Below are positions 52,593-61,418 of a stretch of 64,000 nt of DNA, piece by piece (position 1 is the stretch's first letter; each line of letters begins with the position of its first letter). The position numbers were made by a program, and so were the translations under genes. Source of the stretch: Corticicoccus populi (GTDB taxonomy: Bacteria; Bacillota; Bacilli; Staphylococcales; Salinicoccaceae); contig NZ_JBHUOQ010000001.1 in NCBI RefSeq assembly GCF_042686195.1, positions 1,364,001-1,428,000 on the forward strand. The letters are read 5' to 3'. Under the pieces are notes generated by a model. The model made no database searches, had not been told where the DNA came from, and worked only from the letters and a program-made list of their open reading frames with translations.

Positions 52593-53204
52593 TTATTTCA
52601 AAAAAGACTTATTTACATCCACGTTTTTAATCTTCTTAACCTCTCTATATAGTGTAGCCCTCGGTACACCAGTCATATCCACAATATCTTTAACACTTAA
52701 GCCATTATTCTCTCTATCGTTAAATAAGCTTACTGCTCGGCTTATTTTCTCTTTAGGTTGTGATGGTCTCCCCAGATGTTTCCCTTGCTTCTTGGCACGC
52801 TCACGCCCTTCAGAAGTACGCTGTATAATTAGATCACGTTCAAACTGTGCAAAGCTGCCTAGCATATTAAAAATTAATGCATTCATTGGTGAATTGTTAC
52901 CCGTTTCAAATGTTAAGTTATCCTGTATGAAACATACGGAGACACCTTTTCCATTGAGTGCACTGACAATCTTGTTTAAATCCATGATAGAGCGTGCTAG
53001 ACGGTCTATTTTTGTGATATAAACTTTATCTCCTGAACGTGTGTGTTTAATCATAGCTTCAAGCTGTAAGCGTTGTGCGGTACTTGTACCAGTTACTTTT
53101 TCTTGATAGATATTATCCATATCCACATTATTATCCTGTAACTGCTGTATTTGGCTGTCTAATGATTGCCCTGTAGTAGATACCCTCGCATATCCAATAT
53201 TCAT
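52593..53204 (-). CDS. Serine recombinase (resolvase/invertase family)
   Basis: A 203-aa small serine recombinase. The N-terminal catalytic domain (1-140) has Ser9 in YARVSTTGQSLDSQ and the arginines in TKIDRLARSIMDL and QFERDLIIQRTSEGRERAK. A C-terminal Hin-type helix-turn-helix follows (LSVKDIVDMTGVPRATLYREVKK, about 172-194). Similar genes occur on staphylococcal plasmids and transposons (Bin/Sin). The start at 53204 has AAGGGTG. No res or inversion site can be assigned with confidence. Confidence 0.9.
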   Translation of the reverse strand: MNIGYARVSTTGQSLDSQIQQLQDNNVDMDNIYQEKVTGTSTAQRLQLEAMIKHTRSGDKVYITKIDRLARSIMDLNKIVSALNGKGVSVCFIQDNLTFETGNNSPMNALIFNMLGSFAQFERDLIIQRTSEGRERAKKQGKHLGRPSQPKEKISRAVSLFNDRENNGLSVKDIVDMTGVPRATLYREVKKIKNVDVNKSFLK

Positions 53205-53372
53205 ATGTATCACCCTTTATATTACGTCTAAAAGTCTTATATCTTTGATACATTTAATTATAGACTAACTTTGATACATTGCAAAGGGATGAAAATAGAT
53301 ATTTATATGTGCTTTAAATAAGTGTCTCAAACTTAATTTTGAGACCTATCTGTTATATTCTTATATGTGCCA

Positions 53373-53401
53373 TTGTATTGCAAACTATTTAAATATATAA
53401 T
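53373..53401 (+). promoter_or_regulatory. Promoter for a candidate small RNA
   Basis: TTGTAT (53373-53378), exactly 17 bp, TATAAT (53396-53401). No ribosome-binding site or start codon follows before a terminator 55 bp downstream. Confidence 0.6.
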
Positions 53402-53408
53402 AAATGAT

Positions 53409-53485
53409 AGCCAGGTTGATTGTAATCGAGATTCGAAAGCCCTTGAGCTTTCTATGCCACCTCACATTATGTAGGGTGGTTTTTA
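53409..53485 (+). ncRNA. Candidate small RNA (about 75 nt)
   Basis: From the predicted start near 53409 the transcript would hold one hairpin GAAAGC / GCTTTC (53435-53452) and end at a CCACC / GGTGG terminator with a T run (53457-53485). It contains no reading frame of note. Position beside a recombinase and a small gene on the island resembles plasmid antisense or antitoxin RNAs; the target is unknown. Confidence 0.5.
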
Positions 53486-53510
53486 TATAAAATTATACGG
53501 TGGGAAAAGG

Positions 53511-53678
53511 ATGGCTAATAAAATAAAAAATATGGTTGATAAACTAGTAAAAAATGGTCAACTTGAAAAAGGACTTCACAAAATAAATGATGCTTATAAG
53601 AAAAAGAGCGGAAAAGATTATTCTGAATATATTAATCAAGGGATAGATAAATTAAAGAAAAGAAACGGTTCATCTTGA
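53511..53678 (+). CDS. Small basic protein, 55 aa
   Basis: A short gene of 55 codons, highly charged and Lys-rich (MANKIKNMVDKLVKNG then KGLHKINDAYKKKSGKDYSEYINQGID), predicted as mostly helical, no membrane segment. GGGA lies a few bases upstream. It follows the small-RNA terminator by 26 bp. I do not recognise the family; size and composition fit plasmid or island accessory genes. Confidence 0.45.
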   Translation: MANKIKNMVDKLVKNGQLEKGLHKINDAYKKKSGKDYSEYINQGIDKLKKRNGSS

Positions 53679-53780
53679 TTATGGATTACTAATTATAAGT
53701 TGTTGCTCTAACTCTCTTAACTCTTTAATAGTCATTTCGTCAGTTTCCTTATCTTCACATGTGGATGACCTATGTCGGTA
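53679..53780 (-). pseudogene. Possible gene remnant (C-terminal 25-30 codons)
   Basis: On the minus strand an open stretch ends in EMTIKELRELEQQLIISNP and a TAA at 53679. Protein-like, charged helix, but the frame breaks within about 33 codons upstream and there is no start. The rest of 53780-53892 shows nothing I can support. Confidence 0.25.
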
Positions 53781-53892
53781 CTACCGGCACCATTTATATC
53801 CTAACGTAGCAAATGGTTGCTTTAGATAGACCTAACTCGGTGAATCAGCGACCTCCTCATACATAGATATTAAAAGTAACTGTGTTCATATT

Positions 53893-54265
53893 AGGGGCGG
53901 TAAGACTGACAACGCTAAAAGAGATATCAATATACCAACTAAAGACATTGAACACATTAGATTAGTATTAAACCAGCATCCTACAAAAATTCAGGGTGAT
54001 ATATTCAAGCTGTCACATAATGCAGTAACCAAACAATTAAACAAAGCTTTAACATACTGTGAAATAAATAAAGATATCACGCCCCACGCTCTAAGGCATA
54101 CACATTGCTCTGTTTTGCTCGGTGATGGGGTAAAGTGTCAATTATGTATCTAAACGTCTGGGGCATGCTTCTATTGCAATTACACAACAAGTATACGCCC
54201 ACTTATTAGAAGAACAGTTTGAAGCGGAAGATAAACATACAATAGACTTGCTTAATTCCATTTAA
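53893..54265 (+). pseudogene. Tyrosine integrase, C-terminal remnant with frameshift
   Basis: The plus strand encodes TDNAKRDINIPTKDIEHI, a middle segment, then ITPHALRHTHCSVLLGDGV. The frame then shifts after GGGGTAAAGT and resumes as VNYVSKRLGHASIAITQQVY and AHLLEEQFEAEDKHT to a TAA at 54265. HALRHTH supplies the catalytic H-x-L-R-H, LGH the next histidine, and VYAHL the tyrosine. The N-terminal half is missing and one frameshift breaks the rest, so it is inactive. It points toward tRNA-Arg, the usual integrase position. Confidence 0.85.
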
Positions 54266-54331
54266 GTGGGTCTATTTTTTGTCGATATGTGCCAGTGATG
54301 TGCCACAGAATTAAATGAAATACATTGCAAC

Positions 54332-54361
54332 AAAAATAAAAACCCTTTTATATCAAGGGTT
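54332..54361 (-). terminator. tRNA-Arg terminator
   Basis: Minus-strand stem AACCCTTG / (A)AAGGGTT followed by TTTATTTTTG, about 35 bp past the tRNA 3' end. Confidence 0.7.
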
Positions 54362-54395
54362 ACAGGTAATACATTCTATTAAAATATCTAAAAAA

Positions 54396-54467
54396 CGCCC
54401 ACAAAGGGAATCGAACCCCTATCTCAAGAACCGGAATCTTACGTGTTATCCATTACACCATGTGGGC
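54396..54467 (-). tRNA. tRNA-Arg(CCG), target of island integration
   Basis: A 72-nt cloverleaf on the minus strand: acceptor GCCCACA / TGTGGGC, anticodon loop TTCCGGT giving anticodon CCG, T arm AGGGG-TTCGATT-CCCTT. CCA is not encoded. Its 3' 16 bp (54396-54411) recur at 47161 and 48671. Confidence 0.93.
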
Positions 54468-54545
54468 ATATATATGAGTCTCAAACAAAATCATTATACC
54501 AACATTTCACTGAGATGAAAAGTACCAAAAATACAACGTTTATCT

Positions 54546-54562
54546 TTTGACCTTATTTGACT
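54546..54562. promoter_or_regulatory. CtsR operator
   Basis: Reverse complement AGTCAAATAAGGTCAAA matches the CtsR heptad repeat (RGTCAAA-N3-RGTCAAA) exactly. It overlaps the clpP -35, so CtsR would block transcription until heat or protein stress. Confidence 0.9.
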
Positions 54563-54575
54563 AATGTGATATAAC
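54547..54575 (+). promoter_or_regulatory. clpP promoter
   Basis: TTGACC (54547-54552), 17-bp spacer, TATAAC (54570-54575), within the CtsR site. Confidence 0.75.
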
Positions 54576-54617
54576 TAAATTATCAACTTGATAAAAGAAA
54601 TACAGGAGGGTCATTAT

Positions 54618-55205
54618 ATGAATTTAATACCTACAGTAATTGAACAGACAAACCGCGGTGAACGTGCTTATGATATTTACAGCAGACTGTTAAAAGACCG
54701 CATTATTATGATTGGCAGTGCTATTGACGACAATGTCGCAAATTCAGTAGTCAGCCAGCTTCTATTTTTACAGGCTCAGGACTCAGAAAAAGATATTTAT
54801 CTATATATCAATTCTCCGGGCGGCAGTGTAACAGCTGGAATGGCGATTTATGATACAATCCAGCACATCAAACCGGATGTACAGACAATCTGTCTCGGTA
54901 TGGCGGCTTCAATGGGATCATTCCTTCTTGCAGCTGGTGCTAAAGGCAAACGTTTTGCACTTCCTAATGCTGAAGTAATGATTCATCAGCCACTCGGCGG
55001 TGCTCAGGGTCAGGCAACTGAAATTGAAATTGCTGCGAAACATATCCTGAAAACTCGTGAGAAACTCAATCAAATTTTAGCGGACCGTACAGGACAGCCG
55101 CTTGAAAAAATCGAAAGAGATACTGACCGTGATAACTTCATGTCAGCTGACGAAGCAAAAGAATACGGCTTAATTGACGGTGTTATGGATCCTGAAAAAG
55201 CTTAA
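54618..55205 (+). CDS. clpP: ATP-dependent Clp protease proteolytic subunit
   Basis: A 195-aa serine protease that forms the ClpP barrel and works with ClpC/ClpX in protein turnover. The catalytic triad is S98 (GMAASMGS), H123 (MIHQPLGG) and D172 (TDRDNF). ATG at 54618 follows AGGAGGG; ten earlier open codons are excluded. A CtsR box overlaps the promoter, the usual stress control in Firmicutes. Confidence 0.97.
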   Translation: MNLIPTVIEQTNRGERAYDIYSRLLKDRIIMIGSAIDDNVANSVVSQLLFLQAQDSEKDIYLYINSPGGSVTAGMAIYDTIQHIKPDVQTICLGMAASMGSFLLAAGAKGKRFALPNAEVMIHQPLGGAQGQATEIEIAAKHILKTREKLNQILADRTGQPLEKIERDTDRDNFMSADEAKEYGLIDGVMDPEKA

Positions 55206-55215
55206 TTAATTTATC

Positions 55216-55257
55216 AAAGCGTCATCCCTTATTCATTTATGGGATGATGCTTTTTAT
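55216..55257 (+). terminator. clpP terminator
   Basis: Stem GCGTCATCCC / GGGATGATGC followed by TTTTTATT. Confidence 0.88.
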
Positions 55258-55298
55258 TGTATAATGATAATACTACAATTCAGAGCGGAGGCAGTGGA

Positions 55299-56210
55299 AT
55301 GAATATATTAGTATTGGGCGGTACGGGTCTTATCGGCAGCAGGCTTGTTAATGCATTGGCCGGGGAGGAATATCATATTTACGTTCTGACGCGCGGGAAA
55401 AAAACTTCTTCAGATCCATTTATCCACTACGTGCAGTATTCCCCGGACGATATTACTGACACATCATGGCACAGTGAAATACCGGATGACATTGAAATCA
55501 TTTATAATCTTGCAGGGGCAACGTTAAATCAAAAATGGACGGATTCCGCGAAAGAAGATATTTTAAATTCACGCATTAATGTAATGAAAGTACTTGAGCG
55601 CTTTGTGGAAGAAAACAGTCCGCCAAAAGTACTTGTCAATGCCAGTGCCATCGGGTACTATCCGGTGAGTGAGCATGTTGAATATGATGAGGCGGATGTT
55701 TTCACTCCGAATGATTTCCTTCAGAAAGTTGTACATGTATGGGAAAATCATGCGGCCCGTTTTGAATCTTACGGCATCAGAGTAGTCCGCGGACGTATCG
55801 GTCTTGTTCTGTCTAAAGACGGCGGTGCACTCCCTCTGATGGAAAAACCATATAAACTCGGTGTAGGCGGTCCGATAGGCAGCGGCAGACAATGGTACAG
55901 CTGGATTCATATCGATGACCTGGTCAATGCATTTTTATATACCGGCGCCGACAAAACAATCAGCGGACCTGTCAATTTCACAGCACCGGCGCCTTTAAGA
56001 CAGAAGCAGTTCAGCAGTTATCTGAGTGCTGCATTAAAACGCCCGGATAAATTCCACACCCCAAAATTTATGCTGAATAAAGTGCTCGGTGAGCGTGCGG
56101 TTCTCGTCGTTAAAGGACAGAAAGTCATGCCGAATGTTCTTCTTGAACATCACTTTAAGTACCTGTATCCGACACTTGACCTGGCACTTGAAAATATTTA
56201 CGAAAAATAG
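55299..56210 (+). CDS. TIGR01777-family NAD(P)-binding epimerase-like protein
   Basis: A 303-aa extended-SDR protein of the TIGR01777/YfcH group. The N-terminal dinucleotide fold is VLGGTGLIGSRLVNAL and the active-site region is NASAIGYYP. A C-terminal DUF1731 tail is present (FMLNKVLGERAVLVVKGQKVMP). The substrate is unknown. GGAGG precedes the ATG at 55299. It is convergent with whiA. Confidence 0.87.
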   Translation: MNILVLGGTGLIGSRLVNALAGEEYHIYVLTRGKKTSSDPFIHYVQYSPDDITDTSWHSEIPDDIEIIYNLAGATLNQKWTDSAKEDILNSRINVMKVLERFVEENSPPKVLVNASAIGYYPVSEHVEYDEADVFTPNDFLQKVVHVWENHAARFESYGIRVVRGRIGLVLSKDGGALPLMEKPYKLGVGGPIGSGRQWYSWIHIDDLVNAFLYTGADKTISGPVNFTAPAPLRQKQFSSYLSAALKRPDKFHTPKFMLNKVLGERAVLVVKGQKVMPNVLLEHHFKYLYPTLDLALENIYEK

Positions 56211-56248
56211 AGCGAAGGGTCTGATTTCAGTCAGACCCTTCGCTTTAA
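56211..56248. terminator. Bidirectional terminator between the epimerase-like gene and whiA
   Basis: Perfect 13-bp stem GCGAAGGGTCTGA / TCAGACCCTTCGC with T-rich plus-strand tail and a TTTTTCG-type minus-strand tail. Confidence 0.88.
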
Positions 56249-56250
56249 TA

Positions 56251-57198
56251 TTACTTCAATTTAACTTCTTCACCGTTTCTAATCTGGTCGGCAATCTGGT
56301 CAAGTTTTCTCAGACGGTGATTCACACCTGACTTCGATATAACACCCGTTGATACCATCTCACCGAGTTCTTTCAATGATACCTCCTGATGTTCTACACG
56401 GAGACGTGCCACTTCACGGAGACGGTCGGGCAGTTCTGAAATGCCGACTTCATCATCTATAAACTGAATATTCTCCACCTGCCGCATCGCAGCACCGATG
56501 GTTTTATTCAAATTGGCTGTCTCACAGTTTACGAGACGATTTACGGAGTTACGCATATCTCTGACGATACGGACATCCTCAAACTTCAAAAGTGCCTGAT
56601 ATCCGCCGATTAAACTTAGAAATTCAGCGATTTTTTCGGCACCTTTCAAATATGTGATATATCCACGCTTACGCTCAATGTACTTCGCATTCAGCTCATA
56701 ACCGTTCATCAGCTCGGTCAATGCGATTGCATGGTCTTCATACAGTGAGGAAATCTCGAGATGGTACGCAGATGTTTCCGGATTATTTACAGATCCGCCT
56801 GCTAAAAAGGCACCTCGTAAATAACTGCGGATACAGCAGTCTTTCTCTCTGATCTCATCACCGATTTCATTGGTAATAAAACCGGACTGCATAATATTTA
56901 AGTCTTTCAGTACAACTGCCGCTTCATCTTTAATACGGCATATATACACATTATTCTTTTTTAATTTCATTTTCTTACGGACTAAAAGCTCCACTTCAAC
57001 ACCGTATACCTGCTTGATTAACGAAAACATCCGTCTCGCGATCGCAGCATTTTCGGTCTGGACGTTAATAATCCATTCACCTTCAAAAAAGCTTAATGCA
57101 CCGTTCATCTTAATCAGCGCAGACAGCTCACTTTTCTTACAACATGTATCCACTTCGACACGTGTCAATTCATTTTTCATATCAGAAGCAAATGACAT
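56251..57198 (-). CDS. whiA: WhiA-family DNA-binding protein
   Basis: A 315-aa protein with an N-terminal LAGLIDADG-like fold (MSFASDMKNELTR, LRGAFLAGGSVNNPE) and a C-terminal helix-turn-helix (SLKELGEMVSTGVISKSGVNHRLRKLDQIA). In Firmicutes it affects cell division and chromosome segregation. It is the last of rapZ-yvcK-whiA, a conserved cluster. AAGGGTG precedes the ATG. Confidence 0.95.
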   Translation of the reverse strand: MSFASDMKNELTRVEVDTCCKKSELSALIKMNGALSFFEGEWIINVQTENAAIARRMFSLIKQVYGVEVELLVRKKMKLKKNNVYICRIKDEAAVVLKDLNIMQSGFITNEIGDEIREKDCCIRSYLRGAFLAGGSVNNPETSAYHLEISSLYEDHAIALTELMNGYELNAKYIERKRGYITYLKGAEKIAEFLSLIGGYQALLKFEDVRIVRDMRNSVNRLVNCETANLNKTIGAAMRQVENIQFIDDEVGISELPDRLREVARLRVEHQEVSLKELGEMVSTGVISKSGVNHRLRKLDQIADQIRNGEEVKLK

Positions 57199-57214
57199 GC
57201 AATCACACCCTTAA

Positions 57215-58204
57215 CTATTCTTCATTCGTCCGATACTGCAGTGTACTGATTTCATCCAGTGCAATATCATATATCATTTCCGCTAAAATATCGTTATTAT
57301 GACGGACCGCACCCTCACGGTCGATACTGACAATATCTTTATGGGTCAGCACTTTCACACCGATATCGTTCAGCCGCGCTCTGTCACTTTCAACGACCGT
57401 CATGCTGTTTTTTTCATAGTAGTCCGAAATATGAACATTGATATCTTCTTCATTTAAGATAATAAAGTCCATCACCGACTGACCGATATGATCATTAATC
57501 GCTTCCAGATGATCTGCAGCACTGTAGCCGATGGTCTCGCCCATCTGAGTCATAATATTTGAAACATACACTTTTGTTCCTTTGGAATTGATAATCGCTT
57601 CCTTCATGCCGTGAGGGATGACATTCGGAATAATTGAAGTATATAAACTTCCCGGTCCGAAGACGATGATGTCCGCTTCTTCCATTGCTTCAACAGCTTT
57701 AGGCGTGGCATCTGTATCTTTCGGCAGCAGATATATTTCTTCAATCTTCCTTCCGACTTCAGGTATATAGCTTTCACCGACAATGATTGAATCATCATCC
57801 ATTCTCGCTGCAAGTTTCGGACTGATGTTGGTTGACGGGATAACCGTACCCTTAACATTCAATATCGCACTGAGTTCCTCTACAGCCATCGCGAAATCAC
57901 CTGTAATGTCATACATCGCGGCAATCATTAAGTTGCCGAGAGAATGACCGCTGATTTCATCCTTTTTAAAACGATATTTAAACAGCATCTCAAGCTGTGA
58001 CTCGACATCCGATAAAGAAGTCATCACATTCCGGATGTCTCCCGGTGCCGGCATATCAATCTGATCCCTGATCAGACCAGTAGAACCGCCGTCATCAGCG
58101 ACCGATACGATGGCTGATATATCAACGGGATACCGTCTTAAGCCCCTTGCCAGTACGCTTAATCCGGTGCCCCCGCCGACCAGTGTTATTTTAATTTTTT
58201 CCAT
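57215..58204 (-). CDS. yvcK: YvcK/GlmR family protein
   Basis: A 329-aa CofD-like fold protein (VGGGTGLSVLARGLR, then VSVADDGGSTGLIRD) that supports gluconeogenic growth and cell-wall precursor supply through UDP-GlcNAc. ATG at 58204 follows GAGGG and overlaps the rapZ end by 14 bp, showing coupling; 26 earlier open codons lie within rapZ and are excluded. Confidence 0.94.
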   Translation of the reverse strand: MEKIKITLVGGGTGLSVLARGLRRYPVDISAIVSVADDGGSTGLIRDQIDMPAPGDIRNVMTSLSDVESQLEMLFKYRFKKDEISGHSLGNLMIAAMYDITGDFAMAVEELSAILNVKGTVIPSTNISPKLAARMDDDSIIVGESYIPEVGRKIEEIYLLPKDTDATPKAVEAMEEADIIVFGPGSLYTSIIPNVIPHGMKEAIINSKGTKVYVSNIMTQMGETIGYSAADHLEAINDHIGQSVMDFIILNEEDINVHISDYYEKNSMTVVESDRARLNDIGVKVLTHKDIVSIDREGAVRHNNDILAEMIYDIALDEISTLQYRTNEE

Positions 58205-59075
58205 TAACGATGCCCTCAATTGCCGCATCTCTGTGTATCGCCGAAATATTAAAATCAAAATGATCCTGCAGATCGTCGGCAAGGCGTTTCGTAAGTGCCA
58301 CTGAACGGTGCTGACCGCCGGTACATCCTATTGCAACCACAAGCTGTGATTTACCTTCCTTCAAATATTGAGGAATCAAATATCTCACCAAATCAAATAA
58401 TTTAGTGTAGAAAATATTAGTTTCTTTCCAGCTCATCACATAATCATACACCGGCTGATCCATCCCGGTATACGGCTTTAATTCGGGCACATAATGCGGA
58501 TTTGGTAAAAAGCGCACATCAAACATCATATCCGCATCAATCGGTACACCGTGCTTAAAACCAAAGCTCATAATACTCACATTAAAGCCAGCCTGTTCGT
58601 CACCTGAACATTTCTCAAACATTTCTTTACGCAGCGATTTGGGATCGAGTTCCGTTGTCTCTATAATGAAATTCGCCCGTCGCTTCAATTCTTCTAAAAT
58701 TTCACGTTCCTGCTCAATGGCTTTTAAGACGTTCATCTCGTTATCAAGCGGGTGCGCACGTCTGGTTTCTTTATATCTGCTGACAAGACGATTGTCTGTA
58801 GCATCTAAAAACACAATCCGGAGTGCAATATTTTCATTAGCCTCAATTTTATCCAATTCAGCTACCAGTGTGTCAAAGAACTGTTTACCGCGTAAATCTA
58901 TTCCTAATCCGACATAATCCATCTTTCCGTCAGTCGTTTCCATTAATTCTGCGATTTTCGGCAGCAGCACCGGTGGAAGATTATCTATACAGAAATAATT
59001 CATGTCTTCCAATGCTTCAATCGCTACTGATTTACCTGCACCGCTCATGCCAGTTAAAATGATAAGTTGTTTCAC
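58191..59075 (-). CDS. rapZ: RapZ/YvcJ-family nucleotide-binding protein
   Basis: A 294-aa P-loop protein with Walker A GMSGAGKS (9-16), a Walker B-like segment and the conserved C-terminal IGCTGGQHRSVALTKRL. Enterobacterial RapZ regulates GlmS through small RNAs; the Firmicute protein (YvcJ) has nucleotide hydrolysis and a less clear role. The start is GTG with a weak GGGG site. It is the first gene of rapZ-yvcK-whiA. Confidence 0.93.
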   Translation of the reverse strand: MKQLIILTGMSGAGKSVAIEALEDMNYFCIDNLPPVLLPKIAELMETTDGKMDYVGLGIDLRGKQFFDTLVAELDKIEANENIALRIVFLDATDNRLVSRYKETRRAHPLDNEMNVLKAIEQEREILEELKRRANFIIETTELDPKSLRKEMFEKCSGDEQAGFNVSIMSFGFKHGVPIDADMMFDVRFLPNPHYVPELKPYTGMDQPVYDYVMSWKETNIFYTKLFDLVRYLIPQYLKEGKSQLVVAIGCTGGQHRSVALTKRLADDLQDHFDFNISAIHRDAAIEGIVNGKN

Positions 59076-59217
59076 TGTTCACACGCCCCGCCTATACTTA
59101 GTCTTTAGTTAACTTTACACCAATTGAGTCATTTTAAAAAGTACATACTGATATTTAATAGTACAATCCATTCATCTTTTTTTCAATTTTACGGCTCACA
59201 GAAATCATCCGCTGATT

Positions 59218-59307
59218 TCAGTTTATTTTATCCGGGGCATCACTTGAATCGTTATTCTTATCCTTCGTAGTTATGGGCCTGGTATTGATTCGTTCAAACA
59301 CCTGCAT
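59218..59307 (-). CDS. Possible 29-aa small protein
   Basis: A short frame, MQVFERINTRPITT then KDKNNDSSDAPDKIN, with GGAG 5 nt before its ATG. It lies in the 318-bp gap between rapZ and the GNAT terminator, which otherwise holds nothing I can identify. Composition is charged and disordered. Coding status is doubtful. Confidence 0.2.
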   Translation of the reverse strand: MQVFERINTRPITTKDKNNDSSDAPDKIN

Positions 59308-59328
59308 GGACGTCTCCTGATCACGAAA

Positions 59329-59381
59329 CAAAAAAGCATACACCATTGAGTGTGTATCAACACCTCAACCATGCATGCTTT
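59329..59381 (-). terminator. Terminator of the GNAT gene
   Basis: A long 18-bp minus-strand stem (one mismatch) beginning AAAGCATGCATGG and ending TGTATGCTTT, then TTTTG. Confidence 0.8.
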
Positions 59382-59393
59382 CTTCAATAATTT

Positions 59394-59942
59394 TTATTCT
59401 TCTTCATCAAATACCGGCATACCGAGAACTTCTTCATTAAATCGTTCCGGAATCAGTATTTTCCGCATCAACCCATCAACATCACCGTAGTCTTTTTCTT
59501 TAGTGACATAAATTTCATATCCCCGCCGTTCATAAATATCTTTCAGCCAAGGATGGAATTTTAGTGATGTTCCAAGTGTGACTGCCGGAGCCTTCAATGT
59601 ATCTCTCAGCACCGTTTCTTCAACATAAGTCAAAAGCTTATCGCCGAGGCCCTGCCCTTTGTACTCCGACTTAGTCGCAAACCACCATACAAAAGGATAA
59701 CCTGATACAGAAATTTCGTCATCCCACGGGAATCTGATGGTAATGGTGGATACAATCTCACCGTTCTTTTCCAGAACATATGCTGTAGACTCTGAAATAT
59801 TTTTCTGTACATCTTCCAGTTCAACATTGACTGACGGCCACTCAATTCCGAGATCCTTAAGCGGTTTAAATGCTGTTTTCATTAATTTTAAAAATTCTTC
59901 TGCGTCTTCAAGTGTCGCCACTCTGATAATATCTTCTGACAT
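59394..59942 (-). CDS. GNAT-family acetyltransferase
   Basis: A 182-aa GNAT with CoA-binding EYKGQGLGDKLLTYVEE (about 92-108) and a C-terminal DIYERRGYEIY. GGAG precedes the ATG. It lies 23 bp downstream of the permease gene and may be co-transcribed with it. Substrate unknown. Both interrupt the trxB-rapZ neighbourhood usual in staphylococci. Confidence 0.82.
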   Translation of the reverse strand: MSEDIIRVATLEDAEEFLKLMKTAFKPLKDLGIEWPSVNVELEDVQKNISESTAYVLEKNGEIVSTITIRFPWDDEISVSGYPFVWWFATKSEYKGQGLGDKLLTYVEETVLRDTLKAPAVTLGTSLKFHPWLKDIYERRGYEIYVTKEKDYGDVDGLMRKILIPERFNEEVLGMPVFDEEE

Positions 59943-59965
59943 TCTGCCACTCCGTTCTGATGTTC

Positions 59966-61303
59966 TTAAAATTCATTTCCTACTTCTATACTTTTTATCT
60001 CTCTTTTATCTTTAACAGCTGAATACACCTGTGCAAACAGTGCAGAGAGCAGTATATAAATAAGCGTTCCTATAATATAAACCGTCTCGAGATCAGATAT
60101 CAACAAATACGTTTGGTAACCGAGAACCACGAGCGCAGTACCTGCAATAATATTCAGCTTTGTCTGCGAAAGTTTAAATGGCGAACGGGCATATAGTTCC
60201 GGTTCCTTTGCCGGCAGTCTGACTAGAGCAAGGACAGGAAACATGAATATAAATAAAGATAACCCTGTACCAAGCTGTGCAACGACTGTCAGTGATACAC
60301 CTGTCAATATCGGAACTGCACCGACAAGGTAAAAAATAATAAGCAGATAGTGCGGTGTGCCGTACTTTTGATTGACCGTTGCGAGTTTTTTCGGAAGCAG
60401 TCCGTCTTCTGCTGCTGCATAGAAGCTCTTTGTAATCCAGGTGAATGTGGAATTCAAAGTTGTTGCCAGAGCAAACATCGCACCGCACACGATAAAGAAT
60501 ACAAACAAGGGCTGCGGAAGAATTTCATTTGCTACAGCTGTCAGCGGCTGGCCGGCCACTTCTGCAATCGGCAGTACACCCACCGCAATTGTTGCAACAA
60601 ATGCATAAATGATACCGACACCGACTGTTGCGACAATCATCACAAGCGGAATGTCATGCTTCGGATTTTTCATCTCCCCGCCGAGTTCTGCAATCACCTG
60701 GGCACCGCCGGTTGCGAATGATACCAATCCGACAGCAGTAAAGAAACCTGCAAGTCCGTCCGGCGCCATCTGTGCTGCGTTAAATACAGTAAAGTCGACA
60801 TTCGGCATACCGTAAAAAATAAACATTAACAGTGCTGCGATTAATAGTATGACCATGACTTTATTAACCTGCGCCGATAATTTCACCCCGAGCAGATTAA
60901 CGATAAACAAGGCGGTAAGGAGCAGAAATGCGACCGGCATAATCGGAACTCCCGGAACGATACCCTGTATGTATTCCGCAAATGATATCGCATAAATCGC
61001 AAGTGTCACTTGAGCGAGTAAAAACATTGGGAGCCAGAACATGCCTGTCTTGGCAGATAACAGTCTGCTTGTATAACGGTACAGACCGCCTGTAGACGGC
61101 ATGGATGCACCTAATATTGCGATTGGCAGAATTGTAACCACTGTCAACAGTGACGAAATAATAAATGCCGGTGTCACACCGCTCCCCGTCATCATAATCG
61201 CAATACCGGTCAGTGACATGACGCCGGCACCAATAACCTGCCCGGCCGCAATCACCAGTACATCCCAAAAACCAAGCACACGTTTCAACTTATTTTCTTC
61301 CAT
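59966..61303 (-). CDS. APC-superfamily amino-acid permease
   Basis: A 445-aa permease with about 12 membrane spans. The first helix carries the APC signature IAAGQVIGAGVMSLTGIA, and GLVSFATGGAQVIAELGGEMKNPKHDIP is the conserved loop after helix 6. Substrate not predictable. The start at 61303 follows AAAGGTG; the GTG four codons upstream lies in that site and is rejected. Confidence 0.88.
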   Translation of the reverse strand: MEENKLKRVLGFWDVLVIAAGQVIGAGVMSLTGIAIMMTGSGVTPAFIISSLLTVVTILPIAILGASMPSTGGLYRYTSRLLSAKTGMFWLPMFLLAQVTLAIYAISFAEYIQGIVPGVPIMPVAFLLLTALFIVNLLGVKLSAQVNKVMVILLIAALLMFIFYGMPNVDFTVFNAAQMAPDGLAGFFTAVGLVSFATGGAQVIAELGGEMKNPKHDIPLVMIVATVGVGIIYAFVATIAVGVLPIAEVAGQPLTAVANEILPQPLFVFFIVCGAMFALATTLNSTFTWITKSFYAAAEDGLLPKKLATVNQKYGTPHYLLIIFYLVGAVPILTGVSLTVVAQLGTGLSLFIFMFPVLALVRLPAKEPELYARSPFKLSQTKLNIIAGTALVVLGYQTYLLISDLETVYIIGTLIYILLSALFAQVYSAVKDKREIKSIEVGNEF

Positions 61304-61418
61304 CTCATCACTCACCTTTCTAATTCATACCTTTTAAATAGGATTAATGATGAGTATATGCTCTGCACTGTTCCGTGTCAATCATTTTATTTAAATATCG
61401 ATTACCGTTTATGCGGAT

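Noticed and set aside
47161..54411. Intact prophage or SaPI-like island
   Set aside because: No capsid, terminase, replication or packaging genes; only recombinase, toxin-type and unknown genes remain.
59966..61315. GTG start at 61315 for the permease
   Set aside because: The GTG is part of the AAAGGTG ribosome-binding site of the ATG at 61303.
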